64,000 nucleotides of DNA from Flavobacteriaceae bacterium. Its GTDB lineage: Bacteria; Bacteroidota; Bacteroidia; Flavobacteriales; Flavobacteriaceae. The position numbers were made by a program, and so were the translations under genes. Numbering within the stretch: the first letter of the stretch is position 1; the number at the start of each line of letters is the position of its first letter. The notes beneath the pieces are model-generated. The model searched no databases, was not told the DNA's origin, and saw nothing but the letters and a program-made list of their open reading frames with translations. Positions 1-7,017 of this stretch are shown in pieces. The DNA is taken from positions 1 to 64,000 of the forward strand of contig CANLLR010000001.1 of NCBI GenBank assembly GCA_947491985.1. The letters are read 5' to 3'.

Positions 1-393
1 TTGGATGTAGGCTGCAGCAGTCGACATTCCATATAAAAAACTCGAGCAAGCCGCTTGCAAGTCGAACGCAAATGCGTTTACTGCGCCGATTTGTGTAGCT
101 ACAAAAACACCAGTTGATGCCACAGGCATATCAGGCGTTGTAGTGGCCATGATGACCAAATCGATTTCGGCTGGATTGAGATTGCTTTTTGCTAGTAAAT
201 TTTTCGCCGCTTGAATGGCTAGATAGGAAGTTCCTTTACCATTTTCTTTTAACAAACGTCGTTCTTTAATTCCTGTTCTCGTGGTGATCCATTCGTCGTT
301 GGTATCAACCATGGTTTCTAAAACTTCGTTAGAAAGAACATAATCGGGAACATAAGCTCCGACAGCAGTAATTGCAGCTGTTATTGTATTCAT
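1..393 (-). CDS. fabH: 3-oxoacyl-ACP synthase III FabH (3' part outside window)
   Basis: N-terminal 131 residues of a FabH-type condensing enzyme, cut by the left edge. The product would condense acetyl-CoA with malonyl-ACP to start fatty acid synthesis. The start MNTITAAITAVGAYVPDYVL and the block DTNDEWITTRTGIKERR are typical of FabH. The active-site Cys is visible as QAACSSFLYG (Cys116, codon at 46-48). The ATG at 391-393 is the only sensible start. It follows rpmF on the same strand, the usual bacterial rpmF-fabH neighbourhood, but a hairpin lies between them. The C-terminal His and Asn are outside the window. Confidence 0.95.
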   Translation of the reverse strand, partial: MNTITAAITAVGAYVPDYVLSNEVLETMVDTNDEWITTRTGIKERRLLKENGKGTSYLAIQAAKNLLAKSNLNPAEIDLVIMATTTPDMPVASTGVFVATQIGAVNAFAFDLQAACSSFLYGMSTAAAYIQ

Positions 394-488
394 ATAACTA
401 ATGTATTATCTTCAAAAAAGTGACTTTAAAAAGAGGTGGAATTTACAAAAAAAAAGTCTTGGTTTTATAAAAATAATGAAAAACAAAA

Positions 489-512
489 AACTCCCACAGG
501 GCCGTGAGAGTT
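489..512 (-). terminator. Hairpin terminator or attenuator between rpmF and fabH
   Basis: On the minus strand the sequence reads AACTCTCAC, a GC-rich loop, GTGGGAGTT, then a run of T. It sits 22 bp after the rpmF stop and about 95 bp before the fabH start. It could end the pdxA-rpmF transcript or attenuate read-through into fabH. Confidence 0.7.
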
Positions 513-534
513 CTTAAAACTTTTTTATTACAAT

Positions 535-729
535 TTATGCTTCAGCTACTGATTTATCAATAACTACTTGACCTCTGTAATACATTTTACCTTCATGCCA
601 ATAAGCTCTGTGGTATAAATGTGCTTCACCAGTGATAGGGCAAGTTGCGATTTGAGCAACAGTTGCTTTATAGTGAGTTCTTCTCTTATCTCTTCTTGTT
701 TTGGAGATTTTGCGCTTAGGATGTGCCAT
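535..729 (-). CDS. rpmF: 50S ribosomal protein L32
   Basis: A 64-residue L32 protein of the large ribosomal subunit. It begins [19 protein letters not shown], the conserved basic N-terminus of L32, followed by the [16 protein letters not shown] block. The zinc-binding CxxC pairs of classical L32 are absent and only one Cys remains, so this is a zinc-independent form, which I believe is normal for Flavobacteriia. The DUF177 gene ends 9 bp upstream, the usual yceD-rpmF pairing, and fabH follows. Confidence 0.97.
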   Translation of the reverse strand: MAHPKRKISKTRRDKRRTHYKATVAQIATCPITGEAHLYHRAYWHEGKMYYRGQVVIDKSVAEA

Positions 730-738
730 TTTACTATA

Positions 739-1281
739 TTATTTATCCGTTAATAGTTGTTTTAATTTGTCCCATCGAGGGTCTATATTTTCTTCTTCTT
801 TCTTCTCTTTTTTGTTTTCTTTGACAGTTAATTTGTTTAATTTGTCAAGAACTTCGGTCTTTAACGTTCCATCTTTCACTCCAGGATGAATCCTTTTTAA
901 TGGAATAGAAAGCGCAATCATCTCATAAATGTATTGAGAAACATCGATTTGATGTTCGCCATGAGGCAAAATTAAAAGCTCTTCATTGTCGTTATTAAAT
1001 TCTTCTCCAAACTGAACAACGAGTTTGATTTTACTTTTAATTGGCAAATCGAACATTTCGTTTGTTACATCACAAGGTACGTGAACCGTTCCGTTGTGTT
1101 TGAAAGAAAGCTCTAACATCGTGCTTTTTTTCTCAAAAACTACTGTTGCTTTTATATCACAAGCTTCAAATTCGTGATAATCAAAAGCGTCAAAGAACTT
1201 TTTATTTATTTGATATTCAAATTGATGTTTCCCTATTTTTAATCCGATAAACGGAATTAAATATTCATTTGTTATTTTCAT
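739..1281 (-). CDS. YceD/DUF177 family protein
   Basis: A 180-residue protein of the DUF177 (YceD) family, whose genes almost always precede rpmF and which are linked in bacteria and plastids to 23S rRNA accumulation. The order here is the same, with 9 bp to rpmF. Visible features are the acidic middle with the DVTNEMFDLPI block, where canonical YceD has a CxRCL type segment, and a Lys/Glu-rich tail before DPRWDKLKQLL. The ATG at 1281 is preferred over a GTG one codon upstream. Exact biochemical activity is not established. Confidence 0.85.
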   Translation of the reverse strand: MKITNEYLIPFIGLKIGKHQFEYQINKKFFDAFDYHEFEACDIKATVVFEKKSTMLELSFKHNGTVHVPCDVTNEMFDLPIKSKIKLVVQFGEEFNNDNEELLILPHGEHQIDVSQYIYEMIALSIPLKRIHPGVKDGTLKTEVLDKLNKLTVKENKKEKKEEENIDPRWDKLKQLLTDK

Positions 1282-1359
1282 CACCTCATCAATTTATCCG
1301 AATAATGAAATTCGATAATCGGAGTGCAAAGATATAAAATAATTGCAATTCCAAAAGCG

Positions 1360-2424
1360 TTATTCACCTTTTTTTGTTAATAACTGTTTTTCGTTCACTT
1401 TTAGTGGTTTTTGACTGATTTGTAGGTATTGATTTCTGGAATGATACACGTCAATGGCTAAATAAACTGCTTCTTTAAACGAAGAATTATCAGCTACTCC
1501 TTTTCCTGCAATTTCATAGGCAGTGCCATGATCGGGTGACGTTCTTATTTTGTTCAAACCTGCGGTATAATTGATGCCGCTTCCAAAGGATATGGTTTTA
1601 AACGGAATTAATCCTTGATCGTGATACGAAGCAATTACGGCGTCAAACTTTTCGTATTGTCCGCTTCCAAAAAAACCATCAGCAGAATAAGGTCCGAAAA
1701 CTAAAAACCCTTTGTCAAATAACTTTTTAATTGTTGGTTTTATAATTTCATCGTCTTCTTTACCAATAACTCCATTATCACCAGCATGCGGATTTAATCC
1801 CAATACTGCAATTTTAGGTTTGTTGATGCTAAAATCTTGGATAAGCGATTTATTTATGGTATCGATTTTTTGGATGATTAATTTTTCTGTTAAATGAGTG
1901 GCAACGTCGTTTACCGGAATGTGATCGGTAAGCAAACCTACTCTTAAATTGTCTTGCACCATAAACATTAAGGCATTTCCCTCTAATTCTTGATCGAGAT
2001 AATCGGTATGTCCTGGAAATTTAAAGTCGTCCGACTGAATATTGTATTTATTGATGGGTGCTGTAACTAAAACATCTATCAAATTTTCTTTTAATGCTTT
2101 GGTCGCAGCTACAAATGATTTAATGGCGTATTTTCCTATGTTTTCACCATTCTGACCAAAATTGATGTCCACATTTTCTTTCCAAACGTTTAGAACGTTT
2201 ATTTTTCCTTTGACTAATTGATTTAAATGATCAATTCCGTGCAACTGCGCTTCACAGTTTAAATTTCTTTTTACGAAAGAAAGAATTTTAACATTAGCAA
2301 AAATTACAGGTGTGCACAATTCGAGCATTCGAGTATCATCAAATGTTTTCAAAATTACTTCGCTTCCAATACCGTTTAAATCTCCAATGGATATTCCAAC
2401 GATTATATTTTCTGCTTTTTTCAT
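1360..2424 (-). CDS. pdxA: 4-hydroxythreonine-4-phosphate dehydrogenase
   Basis: A 354-residue PdxA-type enzyme, which oxidises 4-phosphohydroxy-L-threonine for pyridoxal-5'-phosphate synthesis by the DXP-dependent route. Family marks: the N-terminal GISIGDLNGIGSEV, the substrate segment TAPINK, the metal ligand GHTDYLDQ, LNPHAGDNG, and the second metal site ASYHDQGLIPFK. Length fits the family. The DUF177 gene starts 78 bp downstream, so co-transcription is possible. The promoter region is shared with divergent ribE. Confidence 0.96.
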   Translation of the reverse strand: MKKAENIIVGISIGDLNGIGSEVILKTFDDTRMLELCTPVIFANVKILSFVKRNLNCEAQLHGIDHLNQLVKGKINVLNVWKENVDINFGQNGENIGKYAIKSFVAATKALKENLIDVLVTAPINKYNIQSDDFKFPGHTDYLDQELEGNALMFMVQDNLRVGLLTDHIPVNDVATHLTEKLIIQKIDTINKSLIQDFSINKPKIAVLGLNPHAGDNGVIGKEDDEIIKPTIKKLFDKGFLVFGPYSADGFFGSGQYEKFDAVIASYHDQGLIPFKTISFGSGINYTAGLNKIRTSPDHGTAYEIAGKGVADNSSFKEAVYLAIDVYHSRNQYLQISQKPLKVNEKQLLTKKGE

Positions 2425-2446
2425 AATGCCTTGTGTTATTTATTGC

Positions 2447-2454
2447 TAATTTTG
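2447..2454 (+). promoter_or_regulatory. -7 box of ribE promoter
   Basis: TAATTTTG fits the Bacteroidota -7 consensus TAnnTTTG and lies 30 bp before the ribE ATG. No TTG at good -33 spacing is visible, so only the -7 half is supported. Confidence 0.5.
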
Positions 2455-2484
2455 TGGTACAAATTTAGTAAAATAAAACTACAA

Positions 2485-3072
2485 ATGTTTACAGGTATTA
2501 TAGAAACCCTCGGAATAATTACAGTCATTCAAAAAGAAAATGAGAATCTTCACATTACACTTCAATCTACTATCACTAATGAACTTAAAATAGACCAAAG
2601 TGTAGCGCACAATGGCGTTTGTTTGACGGTTGTTGCTCTCGAAAATGACACTTACACAGTAACTGCAATTCAGGAAACTATAATGAAAACAAATTTGGGT
2701 GATTGGAATGTAAATGACATGGTTAATTTAGAACGCGCAATGAAATTGGGCGACCGACTCGACGGCCACATTGTACAAGGTCATGTGGACCAAATTGGTT
2801 GTTGTACCGCTATCATAGAAACAAATGGGAGCTGGTTGTATACTTTTGAATATGATGCGCATTTAAGCAACCTAACGATTGAAAAAGGATCGATTACTGT
2901 AAACGGTGTAAGTTTAACGGTAGTAAATTCAAAAGCAACCGAATTTAGCGTGGCAATAATACCGTATACTTATGAACATACCAATTTTAAGAATTTTAAA
3001 ATAGGCACCAAAATCAACTTAGAATTTGATGTTATCGGAAAATATGTAGCCAAACTACAGTCCTTAAAATAA
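2485..3072 (+). CDS. ribE: Riboflavin synthase alpha chain
   Basis: A 195-residue riboflavin synthase, which dismutates two 6,7-dimethyl-8-ribityllumazine molecules. It begins with the diagnostic MFTGIIETLG. The two homologous lumazine-binding halves each carry the signature loop: HNGVCLTVV in the N-half and VNGVSLTVV in the C-half. The reading frame is open 18 codons further upstream, but MFTGIIE is the universal start of this family, so the ATG at 2485 is chosen. A convergent small gene follows, separated only by a shared terminator. Confidence 0.97.
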   Translation: MFTGIIETLGIITVIQKENENLHITLQSTITNELKIDQSVAHNGVCLTVVALENDTYTVTAIQETIMKTNLGDWNVNDMVNLERAMKLGDRLDGHIVQGHVDQIGCCTAIIETNGSWLYTFEYDAHLSNLTIEKGSITVNGVSLTVVNSKATEFSVAIIPYTYEHTNFKNFKIGTKINLEFDVIGKYVAKLQSLK

Positions 3073-3104
3073 AAAAGAGCGGCAATTAAAATGTCGCTCT
3101 TTTA
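3073..3104. terminator. Bidirectional terminator between ribE and the small PID-tag gene
   Basis: AAAAGAGCGGCA, a 7-nt loop, then TGTCGCTCTTTT form a 12-bp stem with one wobble, with A and T tracts on both sides. The stop codon of the minus-strand small gene (3086-3088) lies in the loop, so the two convergent genes share it. Confidence 0.85.
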
Positions 3105-3289
3105 TTATATTGAAGTAATTTATACAAAGCAAAAATTATAGCTATTATTACAAGCAGAAAAGCACCATCGTCTATAGGCAAGCCTGGCGCTGGTGGAATT
3201 GGTTGTGGTGGGTCTGGGGCAGCAGAACTATAATTACTAACCAATAAGCCTGTAAAAATTAAAAATAATCTCATTGGGACAATATTCAT
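3086..3289 (-). CDS. Small exported protein with PID-type C-terminal sorting tag
   Basis: A 67-residue protein: N-terminal signal peptide (MRLFLIFTGLLVSNYSSAA), a short proline-rich linker (PDPPQPIPPAPG), the motif LPIDDG, a single transmembrane stretch (AFLLVIIAIIFALYKLL) and a short basic tail. This layout matches the PID-CTERM sorting-tag proteins described for Bacteroidota. After signal cleavage almost nothing but linker and tag remains. No enzyme domain is visible and the function is unknown. Either Met1 or Met6 may start translation. Confidence 0.65.
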   Translation of the reverse strand: MNIVPMRLFLIFTGLLVSNYSSAAPDPPQPIPPAPGLPIDDGAFLLVIIAIIFALYKLLQYNKRATF

Positions 3290-3434
3290 AATTTGTAAAA
3301 GTAGAAAAAAAATCTTTCTATCATAATATTATCGCCTAAAATCGACGAAATAACAAAAAAAATAACACTCTAGTTACGTTACAAGCCGAAGTTTAGTTTT
3401 ACCCTAAACGGAAAAATAGTAAAATTATTTTAAA

Positions 3435-3466
3435 AAAAACGACCTCAAATTAAAGAAGTCGTTTTT
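3435..3466 (-). terminator. Terminator downstream of tRNA(CAU)
   Basis: AAAAACGAC and GTCGTTTTT form a 9-bp stem around a 14-nt loop, directly after the tRNA 3' end on the minus strand and followed by further T residues. Confidence 0.75.
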
Positions 3467-3467
3467 G

Positions 3468-3541
3468 TGGTCCCACTTGGAATCGAACCAAGCACCTACT
3501 GATTATGAGTCAGTTGCTCTAACCGAATGAGCTATAGGACC
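3468..3541 (-). tRNA. tRNA with CAU anticodon (elongator Met or Ile2)
   Basis: A 74-nt cloverleaf on the minus strand. Acceptor GGTCCTA pairs with TGGGACC (one G-T). The D-arm is AGCTCATTCGGTTAGAGC. The anticodon stem ACTGA/TCAGT holds loop CTCATAA with anticodon CAT. The T-arm is CTTGG-TTCGATT-CCAAG and the discriminator is A. CCA is not encoded. The initiator is excluded because pair 1-72 is G-C and the anticodon stem lacks the three G-C pairs. Elongator Met and lysidine-modified Ile2 share this anticodon and cannot be separated by eye. Confidence 0.93.
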
Positions 3542-3646
3542 AATTTGCCTCACAATTATTTAATTTTTAATTTTATTAGGCGAATAAAGTCGAGCTTTAT
3601 TTGAGGGTGCAATAGTACTACTTTTTTTCATTTATTGCAACTATTT

Positions 3647-4048
3647 TTAATGGTTTTCTTGACAAAGTTCAATTAAAACGCCGTTTGTTCCCTTAGGATG
3701 TAAAAAGGCAATGAGTTTATTATCGGCGCCGTTTTTTGGAATCTCATTCAGCAAAATAAAACCTTCCGATTTAAGTCGAGCCATTTCAGAAACGATATCT
3801 TCAACATCAAAAGCAATGTGATGAATGCCTTCGCCTTTTTTTTCAATAAACTTCGCTATTGGACTGTCTAGGGTTGTTGCTTCTAACAATTCAATTTTAT
3901 TGGGACCGTTCATGAAGAACGAAGTTTTAACTCCTTCACTAACAACTTCTTCTTGTTTATAAGGTGCAACTCCTAATAGCTTTTCAAAAAGCAAATTCGA
4001 AACTTCTAGACTTTTTACAGCAATTCCGATGTGTTCTATTTTTTTCAT
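3647..4048 (-). CDS. mce: Methylmalonyl-CoA epimerase
   Basis: A 133-residue single-domain glyoxalase-fold (VOC) protein. It would interconvert the (R) and (S) forms of methylmalonyl-CoA in propionyl-CoA or succinyl-CoA metabolism. Family marks: MKKIEHIGIAVKSLE with the first metal His, NGPNKIELLEATTLDSPIAKFIEKKGEGIHHIAFDV with the second metal His and the mutase-pathway-specific GEGIHHIAF block, and HPKGTNGVLIELCQ with the terminal Glu ligand. It is transcribed away from rbfA. The leader carries a short tandem repeat described separately. Confidence 0.94.
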   Translation of the reverse strand: MKKIEHIGIAVKSLEVSNLLFEKLLGVAPYKQEEVVSEGVKTSFFMNGPNKIELLEATTLDSPIAKFIEKKGEGIHHIAFDVEDIVSEMARLKSEGFILLNEIPKNGADNKLIAFLHPKGTNGVLIELCQENH

Positions 4049-4052
4049 TTTA

Positions 4053-4086
4053 AGTGCCTGAGTGCCTGAGCAACTTAGTGCCTGAG
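4053..4086 (-). repeat. Three copies of CAGGCACT / AAGGCACT-type word (mce side)
   Basis: Read on the minus strand, in the sense of mce, this holds three GGCACT words, each preceded by CTCA. They lie between a -7-like box (4099-4106) and the mce start at 4048, so they should be in the mce 5' leader. The same words recur in the rbfA leader. Confidence 0.7.
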
Positions 4087-4098
4087 CTAATTAAAGTC

Positions 4099-4106
4099 CA
4101 AATATA
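4099..4106 (-). promoter_or_regulatory. -7 box of mce promoter
   Basis: On the minus strand the sequence is TATATTTG, a perfect TAnnTTTG box 50 bp upstream of the mce start. No TTG at normal -33 distance is seen. Confidence 0.5.
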
Positions 4107-4141
4107 CATATTCTGTGATACTCATTCCGCTACTTTGAAGC

Positions 4142-4149
4142 TAAATTTG
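4142..4149 (+). promoter_or_regulatory. -7 box of rbfA promoter
   Basis: TAAATTTG is a perfect TAnnTTTG box 59 bp upstream of the rbfA ATG. Transcription would start near 4155, just before the GGCACT repeat. Confidence 0.5.
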
Positions 4150-4158
4150 CCATAAAAA

Positions 4159-4186
4159 ACTAAGGCACTAAGGCACTAAGGCACTC
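4159..4186 (+). repeat. Three tandem ACTAAGGC-type octamers in the rbfA leader
   Basis: ACTAAGGCACTAAGGCACT followed by AAGGCACTC: an 8-nt unit repeated three times in the predicted rbfA 5' leader. It is the inverted counterpart of 4053-4086, so both divergent transcripts carry the same word in the sense strand. Confidence 0.75.
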
Positions 4187-4208
4187 AAAAAAGTTGTATT
4201 TTTACGCC

Positions 4209-4601
4209 ATGGAAACGAACAGACAGAAAAAAATAGGCGGAGTTTTACAAAAAGATTTAGTAGATATTCTGCAAGGTGAAGTGCGAAAAAATGGCGTGAG
4301 CAACTTAGTTATCTCTGTATCTAAAGTTGTGGTAACTACTGATTTGTCTGTAGCCAAAGTGTATTTGAGCGTTTTCCCTCAAGAAAAAGCGCCAGCTTTG
4401 CTTGAAGCCGTAAAATCTAATATGTCTTTAATCAAACACGATTTGTCACAACGTGTAAAATTACAATTGCGAAAAGTGCCTAATCTTTCTTTTTATATTG
4501 ATGACTCTTTAGATTATATAGAGAAAATTGATTCGGCACTTTCTAAAAAAGAAAATCCAATCGAAAACCGTGATCTTTTAGAAAAACGCAAGAAATCATA
4601 A
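4209..4601 (+). CDS. rbfA: 30S ribosome-binding factor A
   Basis: A 130-residue RbfA, a late 30S maturation and cold-adaptation factor. It is a small KH-type domain: start METNRQKKIGGVLQKDLVDIL, then the conserved SKVVVTTDLSVAKVYLSVFP strand-turn-strand block and LQLRKVPNLSFYIDDSLDY, where PxLxFxxDxS is the family signature. The frame extends five codons upstream (TTG), but METNRQKK is preferred. The ABC permease gene begins with GTG immediately after the rbfA stop, so the two are translationally coupled. Confidence 0.95.
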   Translation: METNRQKKIGGVLQKDLVDILQGEVRKNGVSNLVISVSKVVVTTDLSVAKVYLSVFPQEKAPALLEAVKSNMSLIKHDLSQRVKLQLRKVPNLSFYIDDSLDYIEKIDSALSKKENPIENRDLLEKRKKS

Positions 4602-5801
4602 GTGAATTTATCGTTTTACATAGCAAAACGGTACGTTTTTAGTAAAAGTAAAAACAACGCTATTACTATAATTTCTCGAATTGCTTTGAGCGGCATTGTT
4701 ATCGGAGCACTTGCTTTATTTGTCGTTTTATCAGTTTTTAGTGGGTTACGCGAATTTAGTTTGACGTTTTCTAATGATGCTGATCCCGATTTAAAGGTAA
4801 ATGTAATAAAAGGCAAATCCTTTTTTATATCGCCTTCTCAAGAGCAACAACTCAAACAAATAAAAGGCATTGCAAACTACAGCAAAATTATCGAAGAACG
4901 CGTGCTTTTTTCTTTTGCTGAAAAACAACAAGTCACTTATTTAAAAGGCGTTGACAGTCAATTTGCAGCATTAAATCCTGTAACTAAAAAATTGTTCAAC
5001 GGTGTTTGGTTTACGCCAAAAACAAGTCAGGCAGTTGTAGGTTATGGCATTGCACAAAAATTATCTTTAGGACTTTTCGATGTTAATAATCCACTAGAAG
5101 CCTTCATCCCAAAACCTGGAAAAGGCGCTATCGAATCGGAAGAACAAGCCTTTAATAAAGCCTATTTGATTCCGACCGGGATTTATGCCATTAACGAAGA
5201 AATGGACAGTAAGTATGTATATGTCGATCTTGAGTTAGCACAAGAAGTCATGGGATTTCAATACAATCAAGTTAGCGGAATTGAAATAAAAACCAGACCA
5301 AATGCAGACGAAAATAAAATCATATCTGAAATAGAAACTGTCTTTAATAATCAAGTTCAAGTAAAAACCAGAGCGCAACTGAACGCTAGTTTGTACAAAA
5401 TGCTCAATACTGAAAATTTTGTACTTTATTTGATTTTTACCTTGGTGATTATTATGATTCTATTTGCCTTCGCAGGTGCTATTTTTATGGTCATTATTGA
5501 CAAAAAAGACAATTTAAAAACCTTGTTTTCTCTAGGTGCGGAAGTAAAAAACTTACGAAGAATATTTCTAATTTATGGCATTTCGCTTTGTGCTATTGGT
5601 GGCATAATCGGAGTTTCAATTGGTGCGTTAATGGTATTTTTGCAACACCAATTTCAATTGATTATGATTACCGACACCTTGGCCTATCCAGTCGTATTTA
5701 CGTTTCAGAATGTCGCTTTGGTATTGGTTACAATCGTTTCCTTGGGATGCATTGCAACGCTTATTGCAAGTAGTCGTGTGAGTAAAAAATTACTGGATTA
5801 A
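4602..5801 (+). CDS. LolC/FtsX-type ABC transporter permease
   Basis: A 399-residue membrane protein of the MacB/FtsX permease superfamily, closest in layout to LolC/LolE, which release lipoproteins from the inner membrane. It has an N-terminal transmembrane helix (about 24-48), a large periplasmic MacB-PCD-like domain and three C-terminal helices from about residue 270. The FYIAKRYVFSKSKNNAITIISRIALSGI start is characteristic. The start is GTG at 4602, abutting rbfA. The matching ATPase is not adjacent. The stop overlaps that of convergent dusB by 3 bp (5798-5801). Confidence 0.85.
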   Translation: MNLSFYIAKRYVFSKSKNNAITIISRIALSGIVIGALALFVVLSVFSGLREFSLTFSNDADPDLKVNVIKGKSFFISPSQEQQLKQIKGIANYSKIIEERVLFSFAEKQQVTYLKGVDSQFAALNPVTKKLFNGVWFTPKTSQAVVGYGIAQKLSLGLFDVNNPLEAFIPKPGKGAIESEEQAFNKAYLIPTGIYAINEEMDSKYVYVDLELAQEVMGFQYNQVSGIEIKTRPNADENKIISEIETVFNNQVQVKTRAQLNASLYKMLNTENFVLYLIFTLVIIMILFAFAGAIFMVIIDKKDNLKTLFSLGAEVKNLRRIFLIYGISLCAIGGIIGVSIGALMVFLQHQFQLIMITDTLAYPVVFTFQNVALVLVTIVSLGCIATLIASSRVSKKLLD

Positions 5802-6790
5802 GCAAACTGATAATCCGCAAAAACCGCTTCAATTTCATTTAAAATTTTAAATAAACCTTCTGCATCATCGGTCGTCACTAAGCGCTGTTTGTATTCTTTA
5901 AACGAATGCACGTTTTTGAAATAATTGGTATAATGACGACGCATTTCTACAATTCCAACACGTTCGCCTTTCCAATCCATCGACCACGTTAAATGATTTC
6001 TTGCTGCTTCGACACGATCCAACATTGATGGTGCTGGCAAATGTTCGCCCGTTTTGAAAAAATGTTTGATTTCGTTAAAAATCCACGGATAACCAATCGC
6101 TGCCCGGCCAATCATCATTCCATCTAAGCCAAACTTGTTTTTGTATTCTAAAGCTTTTTCGGGCGAATCGATATCGCCATTACCGAAAATAGGCATGGTA
6201 ATTCTCGGATTGTTTTTCACGCGTGCAACGTGTGTCCAATCGGAATGCCCTTTATACATTTGAGCGCGTGTTCGAGCATGTACGGTTAACGCTTGCACTC
6301 CAATATCTTGCAATCTTTCAGCAACTTCATCAATATTGATCGAACTTTCATCCCATCCTAAACGTGTTTTTACAGTTACCGGAAGATTGGTACTTCGAAT
6401 AACTGCTTTGGTCAAACGCACCATCAAATCAACATCTTTCAAAACACCAGCTCCAGCACCTTTGCAAACGACTTTTTTGACCGGACAGCCAAAATTAATA
6501 TCCAATAAATCAGGGCGAACCGCGTCGACAATTTTAGCCGACATCGCCATCGCTTCTTCATCACCACCAAAAATCTGAATACCAACTGGGCGTTCATAAT
6601 CGAAAATATCCAATTTCATGCGGCTTTTTATCGCATCACGAATCAATCCTTCCGATGAAATAAACTCAGAATACATCATATCGGCACCATGCAACTTGCA
6701 CAATCTACGAAACGGCGGATCGCTCACGTCCTCCATAGGCGCGAGTAATAAAGGGAAATCGGGAAGCGCTATGTTGCCAATTTTGGGCAT
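5798..6790 (-). CDS. dusB: tRNA-dihydrouridine synthase DusB
   Basis: A 330-residue FMN enzyme that reduces uridines in the tRNA D-loop. Family blocks in order: LAPMEDVSDPPFRRLCKLHGA (FMN pocket), VGIQIFGGD, LLDINFGCPVKKVVCKGAGAGVLKD with the Cys-containing GCPVKKV loop, VTVKTRLGWDE, ALTVHARTRAQMYKG, FGNGDIDSPEKAL and DGMMIGRAAIGYPWIF. Length and motifs fit DusB rather than DusA/C. Monocistronic by position. A -7 box is seen at 6808-6815. Confidence 0.95.
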   Translation of the reverse strand: MPKIGNIALPDFPLLLAPMEDVSDPPFRRLCKLHGADMMYSEFISSEGLIRDAIKSRMKLDIFDYERPVGIQIFGGDEEAMAMSAKIVDAVRPDLLDINFGCPVKKVVCKGAGAGVLKDVDLMVRLTKAVIRSTNLPVTVKTRLGWDESSINIDEVAERLQDIGVQALTVHARTRAQMYKGHSDWTHVARVKNNPRITMPIFGNGDIDSPEKALEYKNKFGLDGMMIGRAAIGYPWIFNEIKHFFKTGEHLPAPSMLDRVEAARNHLTWSMDWKGERVGIVEMRRHYTNYFKNVHSFKEYKQRLVTTDDAEGLFKILNEIEAVFADYQFA

Positions 6791-6807
6791 TTTAAGAAAA
6801 TTTTCAG

Positions 6808-6815
6808 CAAAATTA
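6808..6815 (-). promoter_or_regulatory. -7 box of dusB promoter
   Basis: Minus strand TAATTTTG, perfect TAnnTTTG, 17 bp before the dusB start, which implies a very short leader. A -33 TTG at the usual spacing is not evident. Confidence 0.5.
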
Positions 6816-6878
6816 CAAATTTAAAAATGAAAAGTAACTTTTATCAAAGAGGAAGCTTTGTGATAAATTATTTAACCA

Positions 6879-6997
6879 CATAGAAACATAGGCTTTAAAT
6901 TTCTTTAAAGAAGCTTCGCTCAACGAAGAAAATATAGAATTATGTGAAGCGAAGTTCTATATCAATCTTTTTAAGCGATAAATTCTATGTTTCTATG
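6879..6997. repeat. Inverted repeat CATAGAAACATAG ... CTATGTTTCTATG
   Basis: Two perfect 13-bp arms (6879-6891 and 6985-6997) face each other across 93 nt between the 3' end of the pigment operon and dusB. The interior holds a second hairpin, ATATAGAA / TTCTATAT (6931-6961). The same word forms an inverted pair at 55154-55238. No ORF lies inside. Confidence 0.75.
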
Positions 6998-7017
6998 TAT
7001 TCAAATTTTACATCCAA

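Noticed and set aside
3468..3541. Initiator tRNA-Met
   Set aside because: The 1-72 pair is G-C and the anticodon stem lacks the three consecutive G-C pairs of initiators.
4053..4186. CRISPR-like short repeat array
   Set aside because: Units are 8-10 nt without unique spacers; arms are inverted, not direct.
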